A stretch of 64,000 nucleotides of DNA, taken from NCBI GenBank assembly GCA_026874595.1, contig CM049319.1, forward strand, positions 52,958,917 through 53,022,916. The letters run 5' to 3'. The stretch comes from Sipunculus nudus (taxonomy: Eukaryota > Annelida > Sipuncula > Golfingiida > Sipunculidae). A model generated the notes under the pieces. The model saw only the letters and a program-made list of their open reading frames with translations. It did no database searches and was not told the DNA's origin. A program made the translations under genes and the position numbers. This document shows, in pieces, positions 48,174 through 59,910 of the stretch (the stretch's first letter is position 1; every line of letters starts with the position of its first letter).

Positions 48174-50183
48174 TCCATAGGTCTGGAAAAGGAGGAGATA
48201 ATGACTGCTAAATATTGACCTAAACCCCTAAAAAGGAGTTGCTGCAGCTGGAAAAAGGGGGAGAAGGGGGGGGTCCAGACTTCCTGGACCCTCCCACCCC
48301 CCTTTGAATCCGCTTCTACTGTCTGATAATGTCCTTTTTCTTTCTTATTTTCATAATTTCTGCATATTATATATGGCTTTCATTTCCAAGTGATTTTTTC
48401 CCAAGGTTTTCAAAGATATAAATCTAATATTCCTATTTTTTACATTTTTTTACAGAGCCTCCTTTGCCTTCCACTCTGCTGTCCAATACTCAACCACTTT
48501 AACTTTTTTTTAATCCACATTTTCTTTGCATATGTCTGTAGTTTAGAAAATTAGTCATCAGACTAAAATATCCGGTCTTTTTTAGGAAAGTGAAAAAAAT
48601 TACATAATTTAAGTACTTTCAAAGATTTACATTTTTCAAGGATCCTAAAGATAAAGAGAATCCTCAATTTTAAGTTTCGATCATGGTTTAACTGTGGCAC
48701 TCTCTTTCAAATAATGATGAAGACCGCTATAATTTTATATCCATCTTCAGCAATGAGTCCAATATAAGCCTTAACATCGGGCTACATCCTATGTCTACCT
48801 GCACTCATCAAATGATTCATCACTAATGGTCTATCTTCATCTTTATATAACTAAGTGTGCAATCTATTTTTAAATTTCCCAACCTTGCATTGCCTACAAG
48901 AAAAGTGACTCACTCTGTGAAGAAGAACAACAACAACATACAACACTGTTCAGTGAAACCCCTGTCAAGTGTCATCTATCTTTACAGCGACTTCAAATGA
49001 ATCGTGCTTTGACAGGACATTAAGGAGCATCAAAAAGGTTTCGTAAACTCTGATCTGACGGACCTAATGCCCACTAGTTGAGAGTGAATGGCTGCCAACT
49101 TTCCTACCTACTGCTATAAATAGCTTTTACATTTGAGATCAAAGGTATGACTGGCCAAAGGAAATGTCTTTGAGACGTCCTGAACAAGTTTAAACATCAG
49201 GAGCAGCTGTTTTCTTTAATATAGCTCTTTATCTCTTTATATACTCATTACCAATGCTTTGGTTGATGTGATTTATTATCATTAAATTTTGCTGCAAACA
49301 GATTTGCAGATGCAAAAAGCAAATTTGTTACCACATGGTAAAATGTCACATTAAGTAAAATGTTACATAAAAAGCAGATTTTCTGGTTGTATTTTCCACA
49401 TAACACTGCCCTCATCTGCTTAATCATTGTTTTTCCTTTTCACAGATTTATTTTATTACTGAACCATCAAGTCTGCTTGTTAAGTTGGTTATGTCTTGCT
49501 TTAGAAAATAAATGATGTAAAAAATCTTCCTCTTTGGTTACATTATTTGCAACCCCTCTATTTTCCTTCCTCATCATACTTTTTATTATATACACAGAAT
49601 GTTCTTAGTGCTTAATCTTACAGTTGAAAAGTTACTTCCTAGAGTTTATTAAGGGTTCATTTTTAACCCTATAAGATACAGGGTTTATTTTGCTCCCACA
49701 ACCACTACTATGCTAATATTACTCATGCCAACCAAATCTGGTTAAAATAAATGTCAATTCATAGTCCATTCTGACTGTTCTCTATGTTAAGACCTCTTGT
49801 CAAGTCTGCATCAAGAAACTACATGTATTTTCTTCATTTCTTAAATCAGGAGTGCATGGGTACGTACCATTTGGTACAACATGGCCCTGTTAATATTCAG
49901 TACATGTCACTAAGCAACAACATGCAGGTCTGCAGTCAATATTAGGCTTGCTAAGGTTGGCTGTTGGCAATTATCTCAGGCGGAAAAAAATTATTGCTCC
50001 AGTGTTTAAATTTTCATATACTTCTTAGATTCTGCAAATTCTCAATAAATAATAAATGGTGTGGGACAATAATTTTCAAATCCTGGGCCAATCACAGGTA
50101 TGGTGTGTTGCTCATTTCGAAGTGGGCAAAGGGAAGATAAGAGAACCAGCCAGCTGAAAGGAAAGAGAACCAGTAGGAAGCAA
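48174..50183. other. No gene seen
   Basis: A pyrimidine-rich remnant (CCTGGACCCTCCCACC, about 48240-48320), also seen near 24250, 29790 and 58560, belongs to a dispersed repeat. The rest is AT-rich and unassigned. Confidence 0.4.
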
Positions 50184-50192
50184 GAGACAGAA

Positions 50193-50730
50193 TAGACTGG
50201 TACCCTGCTCTATTATGGCCCTCAGCCAAGCATAGAGACAGACGTACAACGCCATCTTAAGTACTCCCAGTTTCAACTCCTGACTTACCTGTAGACTGGT
50301 TCCAACTCCAGACTGCACGCTTATACCGATTGTCATGGATGTTCACGCGATCCTGTCTGGTTATCCGTGAAGATTTCTTATAAAATTACTTCTTTAGTTA
50401 TTTAAAGTTTCCGATTATTGAAAAATGAGTCGTTGCACAAAAAATTTACTGATGGATGTATAGATGATACGATAAACTGAATCTTTGATATTCCACTGTA
50501 CGTGGCATACGTTTATTATCAATATCTATTAATCTAAAAATAAATGTCACACGTAATGCACAGCCAACTTTTGGTAACTTCTCATATCAAATGAAATGCT
50601 TTTTTTTATCATTTTAATATAAACTGGAGTTGGAACCAGTCTGGTGGGAGTACTTAAGATGGCGTTGTTCGCCCGTCTCTTTGATTGGCCTAGAGCAGCG
50701 TTGCCATAATAGAGCGGGGGTACCAGTCTA
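50193..50730. mobile_element. 538-bp Mutator-like MITE with long inverted ends
   Basis: The ends start TAGACTGGTACCC and are inverted copies over roughly 110 bp (50193-50310 and 50625-50730); shared landmarks include GCTCTATTATGGC, ACGCCATCTTAAGTACTCCC and ACTGGTTCCAACTCCAG. The element is flanked by the exact 9-bp duplication GAGACAGAA (50184-50192, 50731-50739). It encodes nothing long; an exon-like ATG-donor segment on the - strand near 50290 is part of the inverted end. The long inverted ends plus 9-bp duplication fit MuDR. Confidence 0.85.
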
Positions 50731-51634
50731 GAGACAGAAGAGCCAGATGGGATTAGTACACCTGCAGGAAGAAAACGTGATAACTACTGCCAGAGTGAGA
50801 CTACTAAGTCACAACAGGAGGTTCCTCCAGACTGATTGAACAACCAATGGTGCTGCCACTGTCTCCTGAGACACAAGTGTATCTACGTACTTTAACCTGT
50901 ATGGCACTGCCCAAAGCTACAAAATAAAGAGGCCAAAAAAGACCAATAGGGGAAAGTGTGATGATAAGCTGTTATCATTTTTACACATCGGGAATACTGA
51001 ATTTGTGTGAGTTTTAATGCAATCACACTAAGGGCCAATGAATTCATGTCCTTGTTCAAATTCTACAAACCACTGCTGAGATTTAAATTTATTGGCTAAC
51101 ATTTGGAGAAAAAGGGATGCCAATTCCTTAAATTCTCTCTATGAACAAAAACTAATTGATGAGAATTGTGTCCATGCATGTAGTAACATTTCATGAACAA
51201 TACACCTAAATTAAATGTCTCTAGATAACCTGTACTGATCAGCACATGGTTATATCAGAGGTTATATATATGTAGGCCGATTGCACCATCAACTGCCTGG
51301 AACATAAACCATTAAATTACAAGGAGCAGACCTTATGTAAACCTATGTAACTGAATATATAGCATGTAGAATCCTTTGTTATTCAATTGGTGGAAACTCC
51401 ATCAATATCATTGCATCCATATTCGAAATGTACCAAGCTCTCCATGCACTGTAACAACTGTATGTCAGGATGGTGACTGTATGTCAATTTGGTTTCCAGT
51501 TATGGCAAAAACACTATCATGGACATACAGATGGACAGATGGAGATGAAATGATGGACAGACACTCACCAACAAATTTTATGTCCCCCCCCCCCCCCTTT
51601 ATATGGCACCTTGGGCTACCGTGGGCAAATAAAC

Positions 51635-51720
51635 TTGAAGGCGATTGACAAGTGACTACATGTATACACAGAATCTGAGAATCATGACGAGGCATGAAAT
51701 GTCACTTGAGGTGAGAGCCC
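51635..51720 (+). repeat. Decayed 5' end of a Helentron-like element
   Basis: AACTTGAAGGCGATTGACAA then GTGACTACATGTATACA parallels the 5' end at 29957-30000 (ACTAGAATACGGG, GACAAGCGACTACGTGTATC). No 3' hairpin was found nearby. Confidence 0.45.
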
Positions 51721-52439
51721 AAACAATTTCTGCCATCAGAAATGCCAGAAGTATCCCCCAGCTTTGACAAAACTGAATTAATACAGAAATCCCCTAACTC
51801 ATGTTGAATGATATACTGCTAACTAAGATGTATAAAGGAGAACTCACCAATGAAAATATATTTGTATACACATGTTTTTATACATGAAAGGCAAGGTGAA
51901 TATAAATGCCATGTGTATTCTCAGGTATATCGCTCAATTTACATGCTTCCACTGATATGCAGAGTGAGGGATACAAATAAAATGGAAACTAATAGGTCTA
52001 ATCTGTTAACATAAATGACAACTGTGGTAGCAATGAGGGGCATGTAGATAAAGCAGGGTGATTACTGGCTCCCTTACCTGTAATGACTCAATGTCCCACC
52101 CACGGGACAAGTACCCTCAAGGACTCTCATTTGTGTGGAGTACAGGTAGATAACGACTTTTACCTGTATGCCATGGTGAGAACTATTGGTTTAATTGAGG
52201 AAGGCAGCCTATATGCACCCCACCACACTATATATGTACAATACTTAGCTCTTTGTCCTGAACTTGCAAAGTATGCCACAATTAGCACACTGGAAGATAA
52301 TAACTAATTTTACCTGTACGAAATGATCAGAAATTGTGGTTTAATTGAGGATGCAGTCTCCACACAGGTCTGAATTGAATTTAACACCCTGCGTAATACA
52401 ATAGTCTCTCTATCCTTATCATATACAGTAAAAACCTTG

Positions 52440-52735
52440 AAATTATGACCACCTTTGGGACCTCAATAAAGTGGTCGCATTTGCGAGGTCTAAGCAAGGT
52501 CTGATATAAAGAGCGAAAAAGAATCAGGACCCAATTTCTTTGTAATACCACTGAGGAACTCCCAACAGGCACACTCATTTGTGAGTAAACACAGCTGTTG
52601 GGCATGGCCTTCCCATTAAACCTGCAAATCATCAACCTGGATAGGGGCTGACTGAAAAATCTCACCGCTTCAGCTTAGATTCAAACTCCTGATCTCCAGG
52701 CTTCGAGTGCTATGCTCTACCCCTTAGCCACAGAA
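52440..52735 (-). repeat. tRNA-derived SINE
   Basis: The - strand has an A box (TGGCTAAGGGG, 52730-52720) with GTAGAGCA after it and a B box (GGAGTTTGAATC, 52689-52678), followed by a non-tRNA body. The cloverleaf is incomplete, so it is a SINE head and not a working tRNA. Confidence 0.6.
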
Positions 52736-53115
52736 GACAGTACTTTTCTCATAGAATATTTTGACTGTTTGCATTAACTTAATTGAGACATTGATCAAAT
52801 GGAAATAATCAAAATATAATTGTAAAGATGGCTAGGCAATTTACAGACTATGTTGATATACTGACTGCCTAAAGGTTTACATTAGCATTCAGATATGCAT
52901 GTAAACACACATAGGTATTCAAGTATACTCAATAAATGTTACCCACACTTGAGCTTCGAGTACCCCTTTTAACTCTAAACAAGACTATATTTTCTGTCTC
53001 AACCAACATAACGACACGTTATGTATAAGTAGATGAAGGGTCCAGTTGTACACTTGTACAGACACAGGGCCAGTTGTATATTAATCAAGAATGCACCTAC
53101 ATTAATGGGGGCACC

Positions 53116-53811
53116 TACGCTCTTTACACAGCGCTTTACCTATAGGGCTACTTCCTATATCGTAAGGCGCTGTTTGTTATGACCTCGTATCCTGAATTGC
53201 AACACCAGAGGGGAGCACTGTATTTTTGTCCAATTAGATGAGACCTTGTGCTGGAAGACAAAGCCAAGCGAGGAATACACGGAGCCAATCATATTCATCT
53301 CTTTTTGAGTGACAGCTCATCCCCCAGCGTAACCATCTGAACAGGCCACAGGCTCAGAGAGATTTGCCCCTGACGTGGTTTGCTTAGGGCCTTGGGCACA
53401 TAGGATGCTCGGCTGGTGAGCTGTAATTCAAACGAAACATAACAACAAAGGCTGCGTGCACACCTCGCTGGCTGGTTTCAGTTCTGCAGACAATAGATAC
53501 ATGGCTACGCTAACACAGTCATACTGTCATAATTGAATCGGTCGATGATGCGAGAATGCAGAGGGAGCAATTTAAATTTGACCGGAAACTCATCAAGCGG
53601 CGTTTAAGGCAGCAATGGGCGGAGCCAGGATGCCTTTCGAGTGTTTGTTTATTGGCATTGGATTGGCTGCGTGTCACATCATACGCACGTTTATTCAGTG
53701 GACAACGAACCGCCATCTGGTGTCTAAATAAATCATAAACGGTCAAAGCTGGCAGCGTGAAAATCAGTTGCTTCTTTAGAAGCGCAAGATTTATGCTGCC
53801 TCGGGAGCGTA
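53116..53811 (+). mobile_element. 696-bp DNA element, copy 2
   Basis: Opposite in orientation to 42859-43556, with the same ends and flanked by its own exact 9-bp duplication GGGGGCACC (53107-53115, 53812-53820). Shared blocks include ACACAGCGCTTTACC, ACAGGCCACAGGCTC and CGCCATCTGGTGTCTAAATA. The small frame at 53556-53738 is explained by this element. Confidence 0.88.
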
Positions 53812-53820
53812 GGGGGCACC

Positions 53821-55142
53821 CTGATCAAAAGACTGACAGCTCTTTTCAATCAATAGCATCCCTACTATATGATAACAATGGCCATATATCTCCCACAACG
53901 CAATAACTAAATATGATACAAAGTCTGTTCATATAAATGTTATTATTAATTGAGAATTAAAGGTATCTCTGAACCCCACCACATTGTTTTAAACTATCAC
54001 TAAGAGCAAAATCAACCAAACACACAAACATAAACATGCAGGTGAAAACACAACCTACTCTGTAAAGGTAAATAACACTGGCACTGACTTAAGACAGAAA
54101 AAAAAATATTCTGATATATTATGCTTTTTCCAATATATTTTATTTGTACAAGTAATTCCTGAAGGATTATGGTTGCTTTCTGGGGTGGTCCATTTCACTG
54201 AATTACCATCTAGGGGTGTCTTGGGTGTCTATTTCTTTGGATTAATGTCCAGGGTTGGCTAGAAAGCCAAAGTTATTGTTCTGTATACGGGATGGCTCAA
54301 TATATTTTGCTGACCAAGTTAGAATGATTGTACACACCGGGCGGAGTGAACAACAATACTGCCATTCTTATTTCCCAATACGTCCGATAATAAACCATCC
54401 AGTTTCCTCGCATGCTTGCGATGATTACAGTCTAAATGTCATGGGTTACATCCACAGCGTGCTGGCTACATTTACATTATTATACAATCACTCATGGAAC
54501 AGATATAATATTACCATTTAATAAAGCTCCCCAAAGCTCAGAGCTCTCATTTATCATAGCATCTGGTTATTTTTGCCAGAGTCCTAGAGTATAAAACACC
54601 AGTAACCTTTTCCTATATCTGAATATAGCAAAGAGTTCATAAATATAATATTTTTCTACCTTATGCATAATTCCTTCTTTGGAACTTCAGTTTATTAAAA
54701 TAAATTGATGTGCTCTTCAAGTCTGAGAGAAATTTATGAATTTATGGGCATTATCTCATATTTGTTTGTTGCTTTCAAGGGGATATTGGAAAGAAATAAA
54801 CTTTTTTCATATGGAGTTGTCATGATTTTGGGGCTAGATTCATATACTCTCCACCAAGAAAGCCATATTTTAAGCCATAAATATATTACAACACTATTGG
54901 TTCCTATAACAATGAATATGTCTGTAAATGCACACTGACAATTCTTGAGTTACATGTTTATGTTACAAATGATGCTGTTTCAATTTAAAATCAGTCAGTT
55001 AGAAATAATAACACATTCCATGACTGGGGGATATGTTTATTATAGCAGGGTGCCCGCCCAAGAAGGGGTAGGGCCAGGTGGTCCTGTTGCAGTCAGTTCC
55101 CTGTGTTGGACACATTTATAAGACTGTATTTTCCCTGTACTA
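53821..55142. other. No gene seen
   Basis: AT-rich sequence with chance frames (up to 88 codons) and no repeat or exon signal that I recognise. Confidence 0.4.
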
Positions 55143-55246
55143 CAGTGGAACCTGTCTGAAAGACCACCTAACTAATAAGACTACCTGTGAATTAAGACTT
55201 CTTTTGGTCAGTTATTTATAAGTGGTCTTATTACACAGGTTTCACT
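55143..55246. mobile_element. 104-bp MITE, CAGTGGAACCTGT family
   Basis: Left end CAGTGGAACCTGTCTGAAAG and right end CACAGGTTTCACT are imperfect inverted copies, with AGACCACC and GTGGTCTTA inside. TA precedes the left end. TA duplication would fit Tc1/mariner, but the right side is not clean. Confidence 0.6.
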
Positions 55247-57440
55247 TTATTCTACATTCAAAATTTGATGATAATAGCTGCTGGGGATTTTGAGATATTT
55301 GGTAAATTGGGGGATGGACTAATAGACTTGCGGCACATTATTAGTCAGCTTTCAAGCAGGAAACCTGCTGGATACCCAAAACGAGGATTTTAATGACAAT
55401 ATAAAAAAAGGTCAAGAAAACCAAAATCAAGCCGACAAAGCTATAAGCCTTGTAATCACTGTTAATTAACCTAACGATATAGAAGTTAATAACCATTCAT
55501 GAGAATCGGCTACACACAAAATGATCCCGTGTCCCAAGAGAGATGATCTTTACAGAGAGACCACATGGAGCAAGCATTATGTATTGTAGATTTGAGGTAC
55601 GAACATGGCGTTTGTCCCCAGAAAGTGAATCTCAGTAATTACATTTTCTGATTCAATCTGTGAAATCCACATGTGTCAGCATTTACCCATACTTTTTAGG
55701 TTTAGGTTTAGAATGAATTCACTCTCAATGCCTATTATAAATTATATTGAATATATGCTAGCCCCATATATTTGGTACATTCTTCTGTGTTGAGCTCCTA
55801 ATGTATTGAGATGGTATTTCAATATGGCCCTCAGGAAACTGGGGAAATTCAGAAATTCCTTACCTATATATGCATTTAAAATTTGCTATGGAGAATATGT
55901 TTCTTAAATATTTGTTTGCATGTTGGTATGTGTGTTATGAAGTGTGTTACATTTTGTTCTTGACAAAAAGGTGGTTACATGTTAATCAATGTCAGGGCTC
56001 TACATTTACAGTTTACCACTTGCCAGGGCAAATAAAAGTTTAAAGAAAACATGGTGGTAGGGCAACCAAAATAAATCAAAGTTAGCTTCTTTTTGCCTTA
56101 CTCTGGCAGGTGGTTCTAACAAATATTTGCCCAAGGGTCTGAACCTTAGGTAATATGTAGTTAGCCATTGTCATCTTAGAGAATTCCGGATAACTTATTT
56201 GGACAAAAAAGTACCAAAGAGAAATGCCATAAACAAACAAACATTTACACATGTTTACTGCCTATTATGCAATTAAACATGATAAAATCATGTGGAACCC
56301 ACTTCATGTTTGTGGATTTGAATACTGATTTTTGTACAGAAAATTAATATCCATGTAGGGCGAGTGAAACCTTCTTGTTATTTGCCAAGCCAGGAAAGTA
56401 CGTACTTTCAAAAGTGAATGCCATGAAACACACCATTAACTTCCAGTAAAGATCAAGATAAAGGGGTGTATAGAGTCGGATTGTATTTCTTTGTTGGACT
56501 TAATCTGATGCAATTAGTTTTAAATTACAAATTACTTCAAATGATCATGATTAAATGTGAGCAGCCAGCTTATTCCTGTGTCACCATTTATAACCATTTT
56601 GTAATCATTATCACTGTTTTGTAACTTGAGCATTCAGGCTATAATGGCCATTTTAGAACACAGGTAAGGTACCAAGCACAATGAAATATAAGTAAAACTG
56701 CTAAAATGTCAATCCATTACTGGGCAAAAATTATGTAAATTCCTAACTTATGTTAACTTAGGTTATCTGTGAAAACCTGGCCTCAGTTATGAAAACTAGA
56801 AATCTTCATTCCAAGGAATACAAGTATCTGCCATGTTTGCAATTACTTATTGTGGTTGGCTTCATATTCCGAGGCTGAAATTTTGTGTTTTCTCCATTTT
56901 GAATGTTTCGTGAGGGTTTTTTTTAATTTTCTCGATCTCACCAGAATCTATATTAAATCTTTGGTAAAGCCCTACCTGTGTGTATTATAACATGAGAATA
57001 TGTCATAAAACTGTGATATTCTACTAATATTAACATGGGCCCGTCCACACAGCAGAGGTAATTAAGTTCAAAATTAAGGGAATGTTTTCCCTATAACTGC
57101 ATAAAGCAATTTATCATAAAATTTCACACTGTTCTAACCTATTCACATACAAGTATTGGTTACACTAATCAAGTAGGAAATACTCAATTGCCCAATTATT
57201 CCTGAGAGTTTCATTATATCAGTAAAAGTGCTGTAAACCTTGAACAAGTTAAGAAGATGGAAGATCAACCTTATAGCTGTTTAAATTCAATGGACAAATT
57301 TAACTGTTTTATCACTAATGAGGGTTTGTTCATTATTACACTGCAATAATTGCTTTTAATACTTAAAATGAGGTTCTGAGCATATAACATAGATAAATAA
57401 GTATATAACACAGATAAAGCACAAAGTTTTTATGGGTCTG
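55247..57440. other. No gene seen
   Basis: AT-rich and unassigned. A donor-like AACACAG|GTAAGG occurs near 56656 without a matching open exon. Confidence 0.4.
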
Positions 57441-57459
57441 GGAGATATCTCTTAGATAT

Positions 57460-57735
57460 GTGGAACCTGGTAGGGCAATTGTTAAAGTCTTGGACTTGTG
57501 ATGGCAAAGTTGTGGGTTAAAGACTTTTTCTGACCGCTCCGAGTCAAGACTCTTAGCCAAAGTCTTTACCACAAGGGTATGCTTTCTGCAACAAGGAGTA
57601 ATTAGATCCTGGTCAAATGCAGAAGGCACATATAGAACAAATCCCCATCTAATGACCTTTATGGCTGCTTGGGTTGTATGCCCCCCATCAAGCCCAGAAG
57701 AGCTACAAGAATAAACAGGCACGAAAGACCAGGAA
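57460..57735 (+). repeat. Probable tRNA-derived SINE
   Basis: CCTGGTAGGGCAATTG (about 57466) and GTGGGTTAAAGAC (57512-57524) are spaced like A and B boxes, followed by a conserved-looking body. The 125-codon - strand frame across it is not a gene. Confidence 0.5.
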
Positions 57736-57851
57736 GGCATAGTGTTAAGTTGGAGACTGACATGGTGGGTGACATGATATCACACTATGAACCCCCATGA
57801 TGACATCCTCAAAGCAGAAATTTAAATCCTTTATCATAATGAAACATACCT

Positions 57852-57890
57852 TTGTGGAAGAAAGAAAGAAAGAAAGAAAGGAAGGAAGGA
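57852..57890. repeat. GAAA/GGAA microsatellite
   Basis: Short run of AAAG and AAGG tetranucleotides. Confidence 0.85.
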
Positions 57891-59568
57891 AAAAATTAAG
57901 AAGAATCCCTGGTGCTGGATAATTATTTTCTGCCACTAACAATGAAGGTTTGTTTCTCTATACAGTACAAAAATTAATCTGCATATAAAATGGTTGTTAC
58001 TGACTGCAAAGATAAACCAACCATCTAATGAACTATATATTATACTGTCCATTAACAGTCAAATCAAACACACTAATGAAAGCTCTCCACCTGGTTGATG
58101 TTGGACATCAGTATTAATAAAATAAGACTTGAACAGCAGCATATACCTAGATAGGAGACTATAAAAGCAATAGCTGTATTACTGTGATAATGATAGAGTC
58201 TCTTGGTGTACAGTTATTCCAGATGATAAATATACCCAAAGTAGGGCATACTATACTAAGATATATGCAATATTATATTGATATAAATTATGACATTGTT
58301 CTTACCAGTACATCTTGGCCTGATGGGATAACTTGTACTTGATTTAGGTACATACACATGTAAGGGAATACCTATCTCAAAGAATTGTCAGACAATTTTT
58401 TTAATGAGGGCTTTGTAGTTGATTCAGGAAGTCCTGGTAACTTTAAAATGGCCGTTGTCTACTGGATAAGAAAGAAGAATGCCTTATGATAAGAAAGAAA
58501 TGTTAGTTAAGAGTCAAATTTTGGTTTATTAGGCATAAGCTGATCCATTGAGAGGGTCGGGACCCCCCCCCCCCTTTCCAGCTGCCCCAACCTTTTTTCA
58601 AGAGGTTCAGACCCATTTTTCTGGCCTGGACCCCCCCCCCTCCCCTTTTAAAAGTCTCAGAATCTTTTCAAAGTTCCTCAGTCTTCCTGGGTTTGTACCC
58701 CATTTTCCCAAATCTTGGATCTGCTGCTTTTAGGAAAAGCTGGGGCTAGGAATGATGAAAAAGACATTAAACCCAAAATGGTGAAATCTCACAGATTGAT
58801 CCACCTGAATCATTTAAACTTTTTTGTTTATTTTTAAATCTTAAATGGTTTTTCTAGTTCATAAACCACATTAGTGCTATGGTGGGGTGGTTATCAGTCC
58901 TCCACCGCTTGATACTTAAATTTCCACAAGTACCTGTGATTGGAATGCCTCCGAAGTCTGGGTGCGACTTATATTATGGACTTTTCCTGAAACAAAACTT
59001 TGATGGCTGAACCCCAGGAGGAGCCTAAAAGGCAGCTTGTTATAAAGATGCTACTTCTGCAAGGAATTTTACAGTAATATATGTCTTAATTACAGGTTTC
59101 AGTATCAGTATTGGTGCCCCTGTGGGTAAAACCCCCTGTAAAATATTAAGACTTCTAGCATGCGGTCGGGAATACTGGAAAGAAAGATTCTCTTTGGCCT
59201 AATTAAATCCATGTATAATTCTTGAATAAAGGCACACAAAAAAGAATTTGCCCATGAGAAAACATCCTATTTCATATCAAGTAAAATGTTCAACCTAACC
59301 AGTGGTTGGGTAGACTTTATACTCTTGCTCAAAATAACTATCCATATAGGTAGAGCTATCATACATAACCCAAATTTTTGTCATTATGATAAATTAACAA
59401 GGTGTGTATGTGACACCTTTTTATAGATTAGCTGATACTGGGCCTCTCCCAACATAATCTTTCAAGTGCTGTGCCCCTTCCTCAGGTGGTAAAATATGTC
59501 GAACATATGTTATGAGCATGGGGCTGAGTACCATAAAGTTTGCAGTAAAGACTACTACTTGGACTATA
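57891..59568. other. No gene seen; polypyrimidine repeat remnant
   Basis: The stretch 58550-58735 has two C runs and the landmarks CAGACCCATTTTTCTGGCC and CTGGACCCC of the dispersed pyrimidine-rich repeat. The rest is unassigned. Confidence 0.4.
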
Positions 59569-59571
59569 TTA

Positions 59572-59907
59572 GGCCAAAATAAAAAAAAGGTATGGTTCTC
59601 AGGCACTTTTTTTAGAAATCAATGCGGGCGGGCACTTTTTTTATTTAAAATTTTTTGGTATGTTTCAATAAAAATGTCAAATGATAAGGGAAAAGCATGA
59701 AAATAACAGTTTTATTTTGCTAAATAAGTAAAAGCACTACAAAACAAAAGAAATTGTATGGTTTTATCTTCTTGAAAGAAATTTCGGAGCAGCAGCAGCT
59801 CAAAATTGGAAAGTTTTTATTGAAAATCAAAATAAAAATTTTTGATGCAGGGGTTTAAAATTGATGCGGGCGGTGCCTGAGAACCATATCTTTAATTTTT
59901 TTTGGCC
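59572..59907. mobile_element. 336-bp PIF/Harbinger-like MITE
   Basis: The ends start GGCCAAAA and are imperfect inverted copies over about 35 bp, sharing TATGGTTCTCAGGCAC. TTA lies on both sides (59569-59571, 59908-59910), the usual 3-bp target of PIF/Harbinger. Two inner copies of ATGCGGGCGG lie in the same direction. The chance frames on both strands are not genes. Confidence 0.7.
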
Positions 59908-59910
59908 TTA

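Noticed and set aside
50112-50336. Possible tetraspanin first exon on the - strand (MTIGISVQSG...) with a good donor
   Set aside because: It has no TM1 character, and most of its 3' part lies in the inverted end of the 538-bp MITE, which recurs at 50625-50660.
52660-52735. tRNA gene on the - strand
   Set aside because: A and B boxes are present but the acceptor and anticodon stems do not form; it continues into a SINE body.
57363-57740. 125-codon - strand frame
   Set aside because: Most of it crosses a probable SINE on the other strand; no family resemblance.
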